Below, one piece after another: positions 31,696-39,745 of a stretch of 51,383 bases of DNA. The number at the start of each line of letters is the position of its first letter. Position 1 is the stretch's first letter. The translations under genes and the position numbers were made by a program. The DNA comes from Clostridiales bacterium. Its GTDB lineage: Bacteria; Bacillota; Clostridia; Saccharofermentanales; Saccharofermentanaceae. The notes under the pieces are model-generated. The model was given only the letters and a program-made list of their open reading frames with translations, was not told the origin of the DNA and did no database searches. Location of the stretch: NCBI GenBank assembly GCA_017519205.1, contig JAFWSW010000102.1:1-51383 (forward strand), read 5' to 3'.

Positions 31696-32394
31696 ATGAG
31701 CATCTTCAGGAAAAAATCAACTCTGTACCTGGTTGCCGGCGTGCTTATTTTCTTCTGCATTTTCCTGCAGGTAAGATACATGCTTTTCGCAACTGAACCG
31801 GAAGGAAAAATACTGACGGAAAAGTTCATTCATCAGATCTGTATCCGTTACGGGTTTAAGTCATTAAGATATGCTTTCTTCGGCGCCACGCTCCTGTGGT
31901 GTGCAGGTCTGGCTTTCTTTCATTTTCGGGACTATCTTCCGGACAAGATCAGCGGGGCCTACTATGCATGCTTTATTCTGGCTGTCCCGGTATTGATCAT
32001 TTTCTCGGTGATCGCAGCTCCGAACCTCTCTGCAAGACCCCATCTGGAAGAAGCGACCGTTCTTAACAAAGACACCCATTTCGTAAACAATTCGAATACG
32101 AAAAGCTTGAAAAATCACCTCCTCTTATCCAATGGAAAGGATATAAAAGTTTCATCCTCGGAATATGCTATGGTGAAGGAAGGAGACATTCTCCTTCTCA
32201 TCATGAACGATGATCATGTCGTTACATTCTATCGTTCCGACGAGTATATACCGGCAGAGGATGTGGAAGTCATAAGAAACGATGATCTGGAGGCGATCAA
32301 AAAAGCCGAAGAAGATTATTTGCCGATCAACGGCGAGACCCTCCCTTCGGAATATTCCGGATCGGATGTTACCTGGTGGACAGCAGTTACATAA
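31696..32394 (+). CDS. Hypothetical membrane protein
   Basis: A 232-residue protein, not recognised. Three hydrophobic segments are visible in the first half (~10-30 LYLVAGVLIFFCIFLQVRYM; ~56-76; ~88-110), then a soluble, acidic C-terminal domain (~115-232) with DGDILLLIM-type strands (KEGDILLLIMNDDHVVTFY) ending in VTWWTAVT. AAGGAGGAT precedes the ATG. It lies 17 bases after the GNAT stop and 15 bases before the PAS gene, so the three form an operon. Confidence 0.75.
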   Translation: MSIFRKKSTLYLVAGVLIFFCIFLQVRYMLFATEPEGKILTEKFIHQICIRYGFKSLRYAFFGATLLWCAGLAFFHFRDYLPDKISGAYYACFILAVPVLIIFSVIAAPNLSARPHLEEATVLNKDTHFVNNSNTKSLKNHLLLSNGKDIKVSSSEYAMVKEGDILLLIMNDDHVVTFYRSDEYIPAEDVEVIRNDDLEAIKKAEEDYLPINGETLPSEYSGSDVTWWTAVT

Positions 32395-32409
32395 TGATTG
32401 GAGAATAAC

Positions 32410-32784
32410 ATGGCTGACTTAAATGAGATCTACAAGAGTGTACTGGATGCCGACAGAGCGGCAGTTGTGATCTGTGACCTTGAGCATACGATCGTATATA
32501 TGAATCAGGCGGCGGTCGAGCGCTATGAAAAATGGGGCGGAAAAGCTCTTCTCGGAAAGAGCCTGATGAACTGCCACAACAAGAAATCCGGAGAGATGAT
32601 CGAGAAAGTGATCGCCTGGTTCTCCTCTTCCAAAGACAACAATCTCGTGTACACATTCTATAACGAAAAGGAAAACAAGGACGTGTACATGGTCGCACTT
32701 AGAAACGATGCCGGAGACCTGATCGGATACTACGAAAAACACGAGTACCGTAACCGCGAAACCATGAAGATGTATGACATCTGA
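32410..32784 (+). CDS. Single-domain PAS protein
   Basis: A 124-residue PAS-fold protein: VVICDLEHTIVYMNQAAVER, GKSLMNCHNKKSGEMIEKVI, then NKDVYMVALRNDAGDLIGYY. The NCHNxKS motif is typical of small clostridial PAS proteins and of the PAS half of DUF438 proteins, which bind haem or another cofactor; ligand unknown. No output domain is attached, so it must act through a partner. GGAGA precedes the ATG. Confidence 0.8.
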   Translation: MADLNEIYKSVLDADRAAVVICDLEHTIVYMNQAAVERYEKWGGKALLGKSLMNCHNKKSGEMIEKVIAWFSSSKDNNLVYTFYNEKENKDVYMVALRNDAGDLIGYYEKHEYRNRETMKMYDI

Positions 32785-32822
32785 GATTATACCAGCGGGT
32801 TCTCGGATTCTGCCTTCCGTGG

Positions 32823-32831
32823 TGCTATACT
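32823..32831 (+). promoter_or_regulatory. Extended -10 promoter of the MFS unit
   Basis: TGCTATACT: a TGn-extended -10 (TATACT, 32826-32831) with no good -35, 44 bases before the leader peptide start. Transcription would begin near 32838 and include the leader peptide and hairpins. Confidence 0.5.
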
Positions 32832-32874
32832 TCAAAATAGAAAAGTACGTATGAATACGAGGAGGTATTCAAAA

Positions 32875-32913
32875 ATGGTACGCTGCGAAGCAGACGCTCC
32901 ATGCAGAGCTTGA
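32875..32913 (+). CDS. Leader peptide of the MFS efflux gene, 12 residues
   Basis: ATG to TGA encodes MVRCEADAPCRA. GAGGAGG lies 9 bases upstream, one of the strongest binding sites in the window for so short a frame. The 3' end of the frame (32903-32915) is one arm of an alternative RNA stem, so a ribosome on it would decide which downstream hairpin forms. An in-frame ATG at 32851 could lengthen it to 20 residues but has no binding site. Translation and inducer are inferred. Confidence 0.5.
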   Translation: MVRCEADAPCRA

Positions 32914-32986
32914 GGAACTGTATGGAGGATAAATAGATCCTCAGGCTTTGCTCTTTCAATGAACACTAATTGAAATTGGAGCAAAG
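32903..32986 (+). promoter_or_regulatory. Candidate translational attenuator of the MFS gene
   Basis: Two mutually exclusive stems. Stem A:B pairs 32903-32915 (end of the leader frame) with 32939-32951 over 13 positions, two of them G-U. Stem B:C pairs CTTTGCTC (32946-32953) with GAGCAAAG (32979-32986) and TTTCAAT (32954-32960) with ATTGAAA (32969-32975). Stem B:C buries the GGAG (32978-32981) that serves the MFS start at 32990. No T-run follows, so control is of translation. A ribosome finishing the leader would cover arm A and favour the closed form; one stalled early would leave A free to open the site. Confidence 0.6.
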
Positions 32987-32989
32987 AAA

Positions 32990-34270
32990 ATGAATAAAAA
33001 AAACGAATTACGGGATTTCTATATACTCTGGTCCACCCAGAGCCTGTCACAGCTGGGAAGTGCCATAACGGCGTTCGCCCTGACACTGTGGCTTTACGAT
33101 GAAACGGGATCCACGCTTGGTACTGCCGCACTTCAGATATGCACCTATGCACCTTATGTGCTGATGAGCATCTTCGCCGGCGCACTCACGGATAAGTTCA
33201 ATAAGAAAAAGACCATGCTGGTCTGTGACCTTCTGGCCGCACTCACCACGGTTACTGTTTTCGTGCTTTATAAGACGGACACACTTTGTATCTGGCATCT
33301 GTATGCGGTCAATGCCGTCTCGGGTCTCATGAACACCGTGCAGCAGCCCGCCTCGGAAGTCGCGGATACTATGCTGGTCCCGAAGAAATACTATCAGAAA
33401 ACAAGCAGTCTTCAGTCGCTGACAAGATCTCTGATCTCGATCGGAAATCCGATCATCGCCACAGCCATCTACGAACTTGCCGGACTTGACGCGGCCGTCG
33501 CCGTGGACCTTTTTACGTTCGCGATCGCTTTTATCGCACTGGCAATGTTTATCCGTATTCCGGAGATCCCGGACAAGGAAGATACGGAAGGAAGTGTATT
33601 AAAGCTTGCTAAAGAAGGCCTTTCTTATCTGAAAGGAACACCCATGATCCTTTACGTGATCCTCTTCATGGCAGGAGTCAACTTTATTGCATCTGCTTTT
33701 GACGCAGCGATCATCGGATTGATCCTTCCGAATCCACGAGGTGGAAAATTCGTGCTGAGTATCGTCACCGCATTCTCGGGGATCGCGATGGTCGTCGGAA
33801 GCCTGCTGGCTGCAAACATGAAGAAGCCACGGGACCGCGTAAGAGTGATCTACCTGTCGATGCTCTTCTCTCTTTCCACCGAGAATTTCCTTCTCGCGTT
33901 CTCGAGAAGTCCGATCGTCTGGTGCTTCGCGCAGTTCATCGGATGGGTATTCGTACCGGTCATGGCGGCCAATCAGAATGTCACCATGAAGAGCACGATC
34001 CCTCCGAAACTTCAGGGACGTGTATATGCATGCAGAAACACACTTCAGTTTTTTACTATCCCGCTCGGACTTCTCTTCGGCGGATTCATGGTCGATGAAG
34101 TATGCGAGCCTCTAATGCGAAGAAGTAACGGGACGATGCAGGTGCTTTTCGGAACGGGAAAAGGATCCGGCGCCGCGCTCGTGATGTTCATCTTAGGCGT
34201 CATGGGAACGGTAATGTGTCTCATCTTCGGACACAAATTAAAGAAGTATCACTACACTGACGAATCGTAA
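32990..34270 (+). CDS. MFS efflux transporter, Mef-like group
   Basis: A 426-residue MFS protein with about twelve membrane segments. The order ILWSTQSLSQLGSAITAFAL, LTDKFNKKKTMLVCD (the MFS loop 2-3 motif) and VQQPASEVADTMLVP, LQSLTRSLISIGNPI follows the MFS_3 drug-exporter branch that includes Mef macrolide pumps and EntS; PPKLQGRVYACRNTL is the second-half counterpart. The substrate is unknown. Its ribosome binding site lies in a hairpin behind a short leader peptide, the kind of control known for antibiotic efflux and rRNA methylase genes. A bidirectional terminator follows. Confidence 0.85.
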   Translation: MNKKNELRDFYILWSTQSLSQLGSAITAFALTLWLYDETGSTLGTAALQICTYAPYVLMSIFAGALTDKFNKKKTMLVCDLLAALTTVTVFVLYKTDTLCIWHLYAVNAVSGLMNTVQQPASEVADTMLVPKKYYQKTSSLQSLTRSLISIGNPIIATAIYELAGLDAAVAVDLFTFAIAFIALAMFIRIPEIPDKEDTEGSVLKLAKEGLSYLKGTPMILYVILFMAGVNFIASAFDAAIIGLILPNPRGGKFVLSIVTAFSGIAMVVGSLLAANMKKPRDRVRVIYLSMLFSLSTENFLLAFSRSPIVWCFAQFIGWVFVPVMAANQNVTMKSTIPPKLQGRVYACRNTLQFFTIPLGLLFGGFMVDEVCEPLMRRSNGTMQVLFGTGKGSGAALVMFILGVMGTVMCLIFGHKLKKYHYTDES

Positions 34271-34278
34271 AGAAAAAA

Positions 34279-34317
34279 CGGGCCCACTGCTAATTAAGCA
34301 GCGGGCCCGAAGTTTTT
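34279..34317. terminator. Bidirectional terminator
   Basis: CGGGCCC (34279-34285) and CTGCT pair with AGCAG and GGGCCCG (34303-34309) with one A-C mismatch, loop AATTA. T-runs follow on both sides (34313-34317; leftward TTTTTT). It ends the MFS gene and the converging GNAT gene. Confidence 0.9.
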
Positions 34318-34329
34318 CGATTCTCTTAA

Positions 34330-34845
34330 TCAGGCTTTCCAGACGCTCTTGGCGATCTCGTAAACGCCTTCGTGATAGGAATCCATTCCCGTAAAGAAAA
34401 GCTCAAATCCGCACTTCTCAAGGACTCTTCCGGAGGCTTTATTCTCCAGAAGGCGGATGCCGTATACCTCAGTGACGCCGGCACGCTTCGCCATGACCGG
34501 AAGGAAAGCAGTGACTGCTTCTGTCGCATAGCCATTCCCGGTATATGCTTTTGCCACGTGATAGCCGATCTCCCACTTGCCGCCGTCGATCGGGACGAAC
34601 TGGACGTATCCGATGTTCTTTTCTTCGTCTTTCGTGATCAGGGCGTAGACCTGCGGACCTTCCATATTCCCATACTGGGACATCAGGAATTCGATCGTTT
34701 CCTTCGCATCCTCGAGTGTCTCGAAGACCTCATCCGGCACGAATTTTCTGACATCTTCGTCCAGCGAATTCTTGTGAACATCCATCGCCATGTCCATGGT
34801 CATTTCCGTTATTTTCAATCTGTCTGTTTCTAATAAAATACTCAT
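34330..34845 (-). CDS. GNAT acetyltransferase, RimJ/RimL-like
   Basis: A 171-residue protein opening LLETDRLKITEMTMDMAMDV, with WEIGYHVAKAYTGNGYATEA carrying the acetyl-CoA T-G-N-G-Y-A loop and LENKASGRVLEKCGF near the end. Substrate unknown. The ATG at 34845 follows AGAAAGG; a longer reading would add 21 residues that overlap the upstream gene. It starts 13 bases after the stop of the hypothetical gene at 34859. Confidence 0.9.
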   Translation of the reverse strand: MSILLETDRLKITEMTMDMAMDVHKNSLDEDVRKFVPDEVFETLEDAKETIEFLMSQYGNMEGPQVYALITKDEEKNIGYVQFVPIDGGKWEIGYHVAKAYTGNGYATEAVTAFLPVMAKRAGVTEVYGIRLLENKASGRVLEKCGFELFFTGMDSYHEGVYEIAKSVWKA

Positions 34846-34858
34846 TTCAAAACCTTTC

Positions 34859-35497
34859 TTACTTGACGTGCCAGACCTCGCCGTTCGGCATGATCTGCAT
34901 GTCTCCATTTACTTTTTCTAAGATCTCTCCAGTCTTTACATCCCGCACTACGGTCTCCACACGGTAATCCGGGTCTTCGTACCAGGTGCTGAAAAACAGC
35001 TTGTTTTCATCGCGGAAAAAGTAGCTCTCTTTCTCGTCCGTTTCGATCGTTTTTCTCTCCGGCCAGATCAGCTCCAGCGTGCCGTTATTCGGCTGACGTG
35101 TGAGCGTCAGCGGATGCTCGGAGAGCTTCAGATTATAGCAGTCTGTAACGGATGAAAGATCGATCGTCTCCAGTTCTTTAAGCGAGCGGTCAGAACAGTC
35201 GAACTGCCGGATCACGATTCTCTTTTCAGCAAATTTTACCTCGAGAAAAGAGATCTTCCCGTCGTGATAGACCGGCTCTCCGATCGATATATTTTCCTGT
35301 GGAACAAGCGGAGCGATCACTTCTCCGTCCGGATAGTGAACAAGGAAGAAATGACTTCCGAGAAGCGTCCTTCCTGTCTCGTAGATCTCCTGTGCCTCAT
35401 AGAGGTCGCCGCCGGCATAGTCCAGCGCGTAGTACCATTCCGATGTGCCTTCCAGGGCACGAAGATAAGTTAGTCCGTGAATATCCAGCTCTTTCAT
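34859..35497 (-). CDS. Hypothetical protein, beta-rich
   Basis: A 212-residue soluble protein, not recognised. It has alternating hydrophobic/charged strands (GSHFFLVHYPDGEVIAPLVP; KISFLEVKFAEKRIVIRQF) suggesting a beta-sandwich or propeller-like repeat. No signal peptide. AGGAG precedes the ATG. Located between malY and a GNAT gene, all leftward. Confidence 0.75.
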   Translation of the reverse strand: MKELDIHGLTYLRALEGTSEWYYALDYAGGDLYEAQEIYETGRTLLGSHFFLVHYPDGEVIAPLVPQENISIGEPVYHDGKISFLEVKFAEKRIVIRQFDCSDRSLKELETIDLSSVTDCYNLKLSEHPLTLTRQPNNGTLELIWPERKTIETDEKESYFFRDENKLFFSTWYEDPDYRVETVVRDVKTGEILEKVNGDMQIMPNGEVWHVK

Positions 35498-35574
35498 TTT
35501 CCTACTCCTATATCGCTATCCGAGCATATTATAGCATCCCGGCAGGCTCGAAGGAGATACTGCTGGTATAGAGC

Positions 35575-36741
35575 TCAGAGTGAATAAATACCCTTTTCCA
35601 GACGCGAAAGACCGTCTTCCAGAAGAGATCTCGGGCAGGCGAGATTCACGCGTACGAAGGTGTTTCCGTTGCCGCCGAAGGCGACTCCGGAGTTAAGCAT
35701 CAGTTTCGCATTCTTCTCGAGAAGATCCACCAGTTCATCGCTGTCTTTCGTAACAGAAGTACAGTCGACCCACATGAGATAGGTCGCATCCGAGGGGATG
35801 GTCTTGAGCTGCGGAATATGTTCGCGGATATATTCTTCCGCGATCCTTCTGTTTTCCCATACGTATTCACGAAGAGCGTCGATCCATTCTCCGCCTTCTT
35901 GGGTAAAAGCACTCTCCACGGCAACCACGCTGAAGCAGTTTCCTTCTCCGACCTCGTCCGTGTTGATGCCACGCCACATCTTATAGCGCAGATTGCTGTC
36001 CGGTACGACGATGGCGGCGGTCTGGATCCCCGCGATGTTAAAGGCCTTCGTCGGAGCGATACAGGTCACGCTGATCTTCTTATTGATCTCGGATACCGAA
36101 GCAAACGGGATATACTCTTTTCCGGGTGCGACAAGGTCACAGTGGATCTCATCGGAGATGACGATGACATTGTTCTCATAGCAGAGCTGTCCGATCTTCT
36201 GAAGTGTCTCTTTATCCCAGATATTGCCCGAAGGGTTCTGCGGATTACAGAGGATCATGAGCGAGGTCTGCGGATCTTGAAGCTTCGCCTCGAGGTCCTC
36301 CCAGTCGATACTGTAGGATACCGTTTCCGGATCGTATACGAGTTTGTTTTCCAGTACGATGCGTCCGTTATTCAGGATGCAGTTAAAGAATACAGGATAT
36401 ACCGGCGTCTGGATCACGACTTTCTCGCCGGGTGTCGTCAGTTTTCTTACCGCCGATGAGATCGCCGGGATAACACCGGTAACGAACTCGAGCCAGTCCT
36501 TATCGATCTCGAAGTGATGTCTTTCCTTCCACCAATAGGCGTAGGCATCACACCAGCCGTCACCGAGGATCGAGTAGCCGAAGATCCCGTGGGCAGCGCG
36601 CTTCTGAAGCGCTTCTTTTACAGACGGGCAGGTCTCAAAATCCATGTCCGCGACCCACATCGGGAGCATGGCATCTCCGTTCTTCCACTTATAGCTTCCA
36701 GTGCCGGAGCGGTCGATCACCTTATCGAAATCGTAGTTCAT
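35575..36741 (-). CDS. MalY/PatB-type aminotransferase (cystathionine beta-lyase)
   Basis: A 388-residue fold-type I PLP enzyme. Motifs are DMLPMWVADMDFE-like LPMWVADMDFETCPSVKEAL, NPQNPSGNIW, VISDEIHCDL, and APTKAFNIAG holding the PLP lysine; RVNLACPRSLLEDGL carries the substrate-carboxylate Arg. This is the MalY/PatB subgroup, which cleaves cystathionine or cysteine to ammonia, pyruvate and a thiol. Its start lies 1 base after the DUF3737 stop with the binding site inside that gene's end, so the two are translationally linked. Confidence 0.92.
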   Translation of the reverse strand: MNYDFDKVIDRSGTGSYKWKNGDAMLPMWVADMDFETCPSVKEALQKRAAHGIFGYSILGDGWCDAYAYWWKERHHFEIDKDWLEFVTGVIPAISSAVRKLTTPGEKVVIQTPVYPVFFNCILNNGRIVLENKLVYDPETVSYSIDWEDLEAKLQDPQTSLMILCNPQNPSGNIWDKETLQKIGQLCYENNVIVISDEIHCDLVAPGKEYIPFASVSEINKKISVTCIAPTKAFNIAGIQTAAIVVPDSNLRYKMWRGINTDEVGEGNCFSVVAVESAFTQEGGEWIDALREYVWENRRIAEEYIREHIPQLKTIPSDATYLMWVDCTSVTKDSDELVDLLEKNAKLMLNSGVAFGGNGNTFVRVNLACPRSLLEDGLSRLEKGIYSL

Positions 36742-36742
36742 C

Positions 36743-37582
36743 TTATTCTTCCGTTTCTATCTTAGTAGCCGACGTATCTACGCGGTCCTTTTCCATTATA
36801 AGCTCTCCGATGCTTCCCGCACATATCTTTCCGGAAGAAGGATTCTTCACGCTGTCGATGTGGCCTTCGATCGTCGCATCGACTTCGGAATATTCGAAAG
36901 ACAGAGTCGTGTTGATCAGTTTACAGTTCTTCATGACGAGGCCCTGGATGTAGCACATGCCCTGCAGGCTCTCGATCGTGCAGTTCTCGAGCACGATATT
37001 GTTCGAATTCCAGCCGAAATACTCGCCGCTGATATACGAATCCTTCACGATAACATTGTTACAATTCCAGAAGGCATCCTTCGTGCTCAGCCTGGAATTA
37101 CTGATCTCCAGGTTCTCACAGCCGTCAAAACCGTAGTTGCCGTTAAGCTCCAGATGGTCGATCTTCATGTTCCGGCTGTTCATGGCCAGATAATCGCCAT
37201 TTGCCTTCACATTTTCCATTGTTACGTCACTGCAGGACCAAAGTGTCTCCTGTGCATTCGTGAAGTTGACGTTCTTAAGGACGATCCCGGAACTCCTTCT
37301 GAATGTCTTCGGCGCGATGACCTCGACATTCTCCATCGTAAGGTCCGATGTGTACCAGATGCCGGCGCGCGCCATCTCATAGAGTGTGCAGCCGGAAAGC
37401 TTCACGTGACTGGAATACCAGATCGGGTACTTCCACTTAAAAGATGTATTGATCAGTTCGATATTACTGCTGTGCTTGAGCGGCGACTCTCCGTTCTCGA
37501 AGACCGCGTCCTCGATGCGGAGGTCCTTTGCGAAAAAGAGTGCTCTCTCGCCTTCGTAGTGACCGTTTTTCAGCGTCTCCAT
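36743..37582 (-). CDS. DUF3737 family protein (right-handed beta-helix)
   Basis: A 279-residue protein of repeated ~20-residue rungs (SNIELINTSFKWKYPIWYSS; NNIVLENCTIESLQGMCYI), typical of a right-handed parallel beta-helix. It opens METLKNGHYEGERALFFA, matching DUF3737, a family of unknown function often found beside aminotransferase genes in Gram-positives. It directly precedes malY. No signal peptide. AAGGA lies rather far (12 bases) from the ATG. Confidence 0.88.
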   Translation of the reverse strand: METLKNGHYEGERALFFAKDLRIEDAVFENGESPLKHSSNIELINTSFKWKYPIWYSSHVKLSGCTLYEMARAGIWYTSDLTMENVEVIAPKTFRRSSGIVLKNVNFTNAQETLWSCSDVTMENVKANGDYLAMNSRNMKIDHLELNGNYGFDGCENLEISNSRLSTKDAFWNCNNVIVKDSYISGEYFGWNSNNIVLENCTIESLQGMCYIQGLVMKNCKLINTTLSFEYSEVDATIEGHIDSVKNPSSGKICAGSIGELIMEKDRVDTSATKIETEE

Positions 37583-37723
37583 ATATTGTCGTTTTCCTTT
37601 CTAAGGGCACCTAGATCGGATACCCTGACATGGCTGTCCATACTCACAATTCATTCTATCATACTATTCTACCATCCCGGTCTTCGCAAATCTTTCAATA
37701 ACCTGTCGGAATAGTGCAGTTTC

Positions 37724-38134
37724 TTATGATGTTTCCGCTGTCCGGATGGTATACGTGAAATCGATCGGGATCTTCTCCCCGTCGGTAAATACGAGCATCT
37801 TATGGTAGCTGTCGATCGTACGGAGATTCCCCTCCTTTTCTTCGTATCGGCCGCCTTCTTTTCTCTCATCCGGGATAAAGTACAGCACATGGATCCACGG
37901 GCGTTCCGGGAGTCTTCCCGACAGCTCCGAAAGCTTCTCATTCAGATCCCGTATCTCTTCTTCCGACATCTCACGTCTTCTCTCCGTAAGACGCGCCGTC
38001 TCCGCCACCGCTCCGTCGTATCCGACAAGCGCGGCAAATGGCGAGAACTGCGCCGCCCGGTCATGGATCGACATGGGCGGAAGGTCAGGATACTGCGGTC
38101 TTTTCAGATGTTTTATATCGTCATAGTTGCTCAT
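37724..38134 (-). CDS. YolD-like protein
   Basis: A 136-residue protein: RPQYPDLPPMSIHDRAAQFS and PFAALVGYDGAV are the YolD-like signature, followed by a C-terminal beta-rich part ending IPIDFTYTIRTAETS. YolD-like proteins regularly accompany UvrX-type Y-family polymerases; the role is unknown, presumably in SOS translesion synthesis. Its ATG overlaps the polymerase stop (ATGA), so it is translationally coupled to the frameshifted gene upstream. Confidence 0.88.
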   Translation of the reverse strand: MSNYDDIKHLKRPQYPDLPPMSIHDRAAQFSPFAALVGYDGAVAETARLTERRREMSEEEIRDLNEKLSELSGRLPERPWIHVLYFIPDERKEGGRYEEKEGNLRTIDSYHKMLVFTDGEKIPIDFTYTIRTAETS

Positions 38135-39626
38135 GCCTTATGCCCGCCGATCTGATTATTCCGCTCCATCGCGGTGCCGCCCTGGGAAAGATTCTTGACC
38201 TTTACCACGGCATTCTTTCCAAATTTCTTCTTGATCTCCACCATCGCTTCCTGAAGCGCTCTCTCCTTCTCGTCCTTCTCTTCGTTTTTCTCTGATTCCG
38301 CACGCGTCTCCTCCGCGAGGTCAAAGAGGCTCATCTGCCGGTACTGCCTGTTCTCCGGCACGCACCCTTTCCGGTATACGTTACATGCGGCGATCCCGAT
38401 CCTTCGGGAAAAACATGTCTTATCGTAGATCTCCTCGAAAAGCACCATCGCCGCTTCCGTGATTCTCCTCGTGGATGCGGTATGTCCGTCGAGATTCTTC
38501 GATCCGTGGGCGTGCTTCGGAACGATCCTTCCATAAAAATCCGCCTTCACTTCTCCCTGATAGTTGCCGGTATCAAGACTCGCCTTATCGTAACCGATCG
38601 TCAGCACGATCTGGTCGGTCACAAGGCCTTTCTCCACAAGATCCAGAGACAGCACATCCGCCATCTCCCACACGATCAGCTTCGTCGTCTCATAGTCGGT
38701 CGGCTCCTTCAGGACCTGTCCCGTGGAGATGCTATTATTCTTCGGCTGATAGTTCTTCACGTCCGCGATCGTCGTCGGCTCGATCCCCCACGCATGGTCG
38801 ATCAGAAGCTCCGCATTCTTCCCGAGCACCTGGTAAAGAAGACCGATCGTTTTTCTGTCCAGCGAGCACCGGGCGATGTCCCCCATTGTCCGTAATCCGA
38901 GCTTCTCGATCCTCGCTGCGATTCCTCGTCCGACACGCCAGAAATCCGTCAGCGGACGGTGATCCCAGAGGGATTCCTTATACGTCTCTTCGGTAAGCTC
39001 CGCGACACGCACGCCGTCCTTATCCGCCGGGATATGCTTCGCTTCGATATCCATCGCGACCTTACATAGAAACATGTTCGGACCGATCCCGGCCGTCGCC
39101 GTGATTCCCGTACTCTCCAGTACATCCCGGATCAGCATGCGGGCGAAGTCATGCGCACTGCAGTCGTATGTCTTAAGATATCCTGTAGCATCGATAAATA
39201 CTTCATCTACGGAATATGCGAAGATATCCTCCGGAGCGACATACTTCAGATAGATGCCGTAGATCCCCGCGCTCACCTCCATATATCTGGCCATCTGCGG
39301 AGGCGCGATGATAAAGTCCACGGCCAGGACGGGTCCGCCTTCAGCTCGTGGTCGAACCAGCTCTTGCCGGTGAGTGCTTTTGCCGGAGAATTCCATTTCC
39401 TTGCGTTATTGACTTCTTCGACTCTCTGCAGGACTTCAAACAGCCTCGCACGGCCGGGAATATCGTAACTCTTCAGCGACGGGGAAACGGCCAGGCAGAT
39501 GGTCTTTTCCGTCCTCGTCGGATCCGCCACCACCAGATTCGTCGTAAGCGGGTCGAGGCCTCTCTCGACGCACTCCACGCTGGCATAGAAAGACTTCAGA
39601 TCGATCGCGATATACGTTCTCTCCAT
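38131..39626 (-). pseudogene. Y-family DNA polymerase (UvrX/ImpB-like), frameshifted
   Basis: Two overlapping frames together make one ~498-residue polymerase. The first runs from the ATG at 39626 (YIAIDLKSFYASVECVERGL; TEKTICLAVSPSLK) and leaves frame near 39327, ending at 39273. The second carries on with LAVDFIIAPPQMARYME, the catalytic YSVDEVFIDATGYL, the helix-hairpin-helix/thumb and the little-finger domain. The expected junction KADPS-LAVDF requires one more C at CCGTCC-TGG, so a single base is missing. It could be a real mutation, an assembly error, or (least likely, no slippery heptamer) recoding. All catalytic residues remain in one or other frame. YolD follows. Confidence 0.85.
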
Positions 39627-39647
39627 GCCGACACCACCCTTCCTGAC

Positions 39648-39693
39648 CAAACATATTTTCTATATTATAGCACAGTTTTGGAATGTTTGTTCG
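39648..39693 (-). promoter_or_regulatory. Candidate LexA operators and promoter of the polymerase-yolD unit
   Basis: CAAACATATTTTCT (39648-39661) matches the Gram-positive LexA box CGAACATATGTTCG at 11 of 14 positions; GGAATGTTTGTTCG (39680-39693) matches at 10. Their centres are 32 bases apart, and between them lies a TGn-extended -10 read leftward (TATAAT, 39669-39664). The layout fits SOS control of a translesion polymerase. Neither box is perfect. Confidence 0.45.
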
Positions 39694-39745
39694 TTTTTTT
39701 CTTATATTTTTTCCGGGATGTTCCCCCGCCTTACCCGTTTCCGGG

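Noticed and set aside
32855-32935. Second reading frame over the MFS leader, ending KWYAAKQTLHAELEELYGG
   Set aside because: It looks protein-like but begins right after a stop at 32852-32854 with no start codon or binding site. It could be a decayed gene end; kept only as an alternative to the leader-peptide reading.
38131-39626. Programmed ribosomal frameshift in the polymerase
   Set aside because: No slippery heptamer or downstream stem at the break; a missing C explains it more simply.
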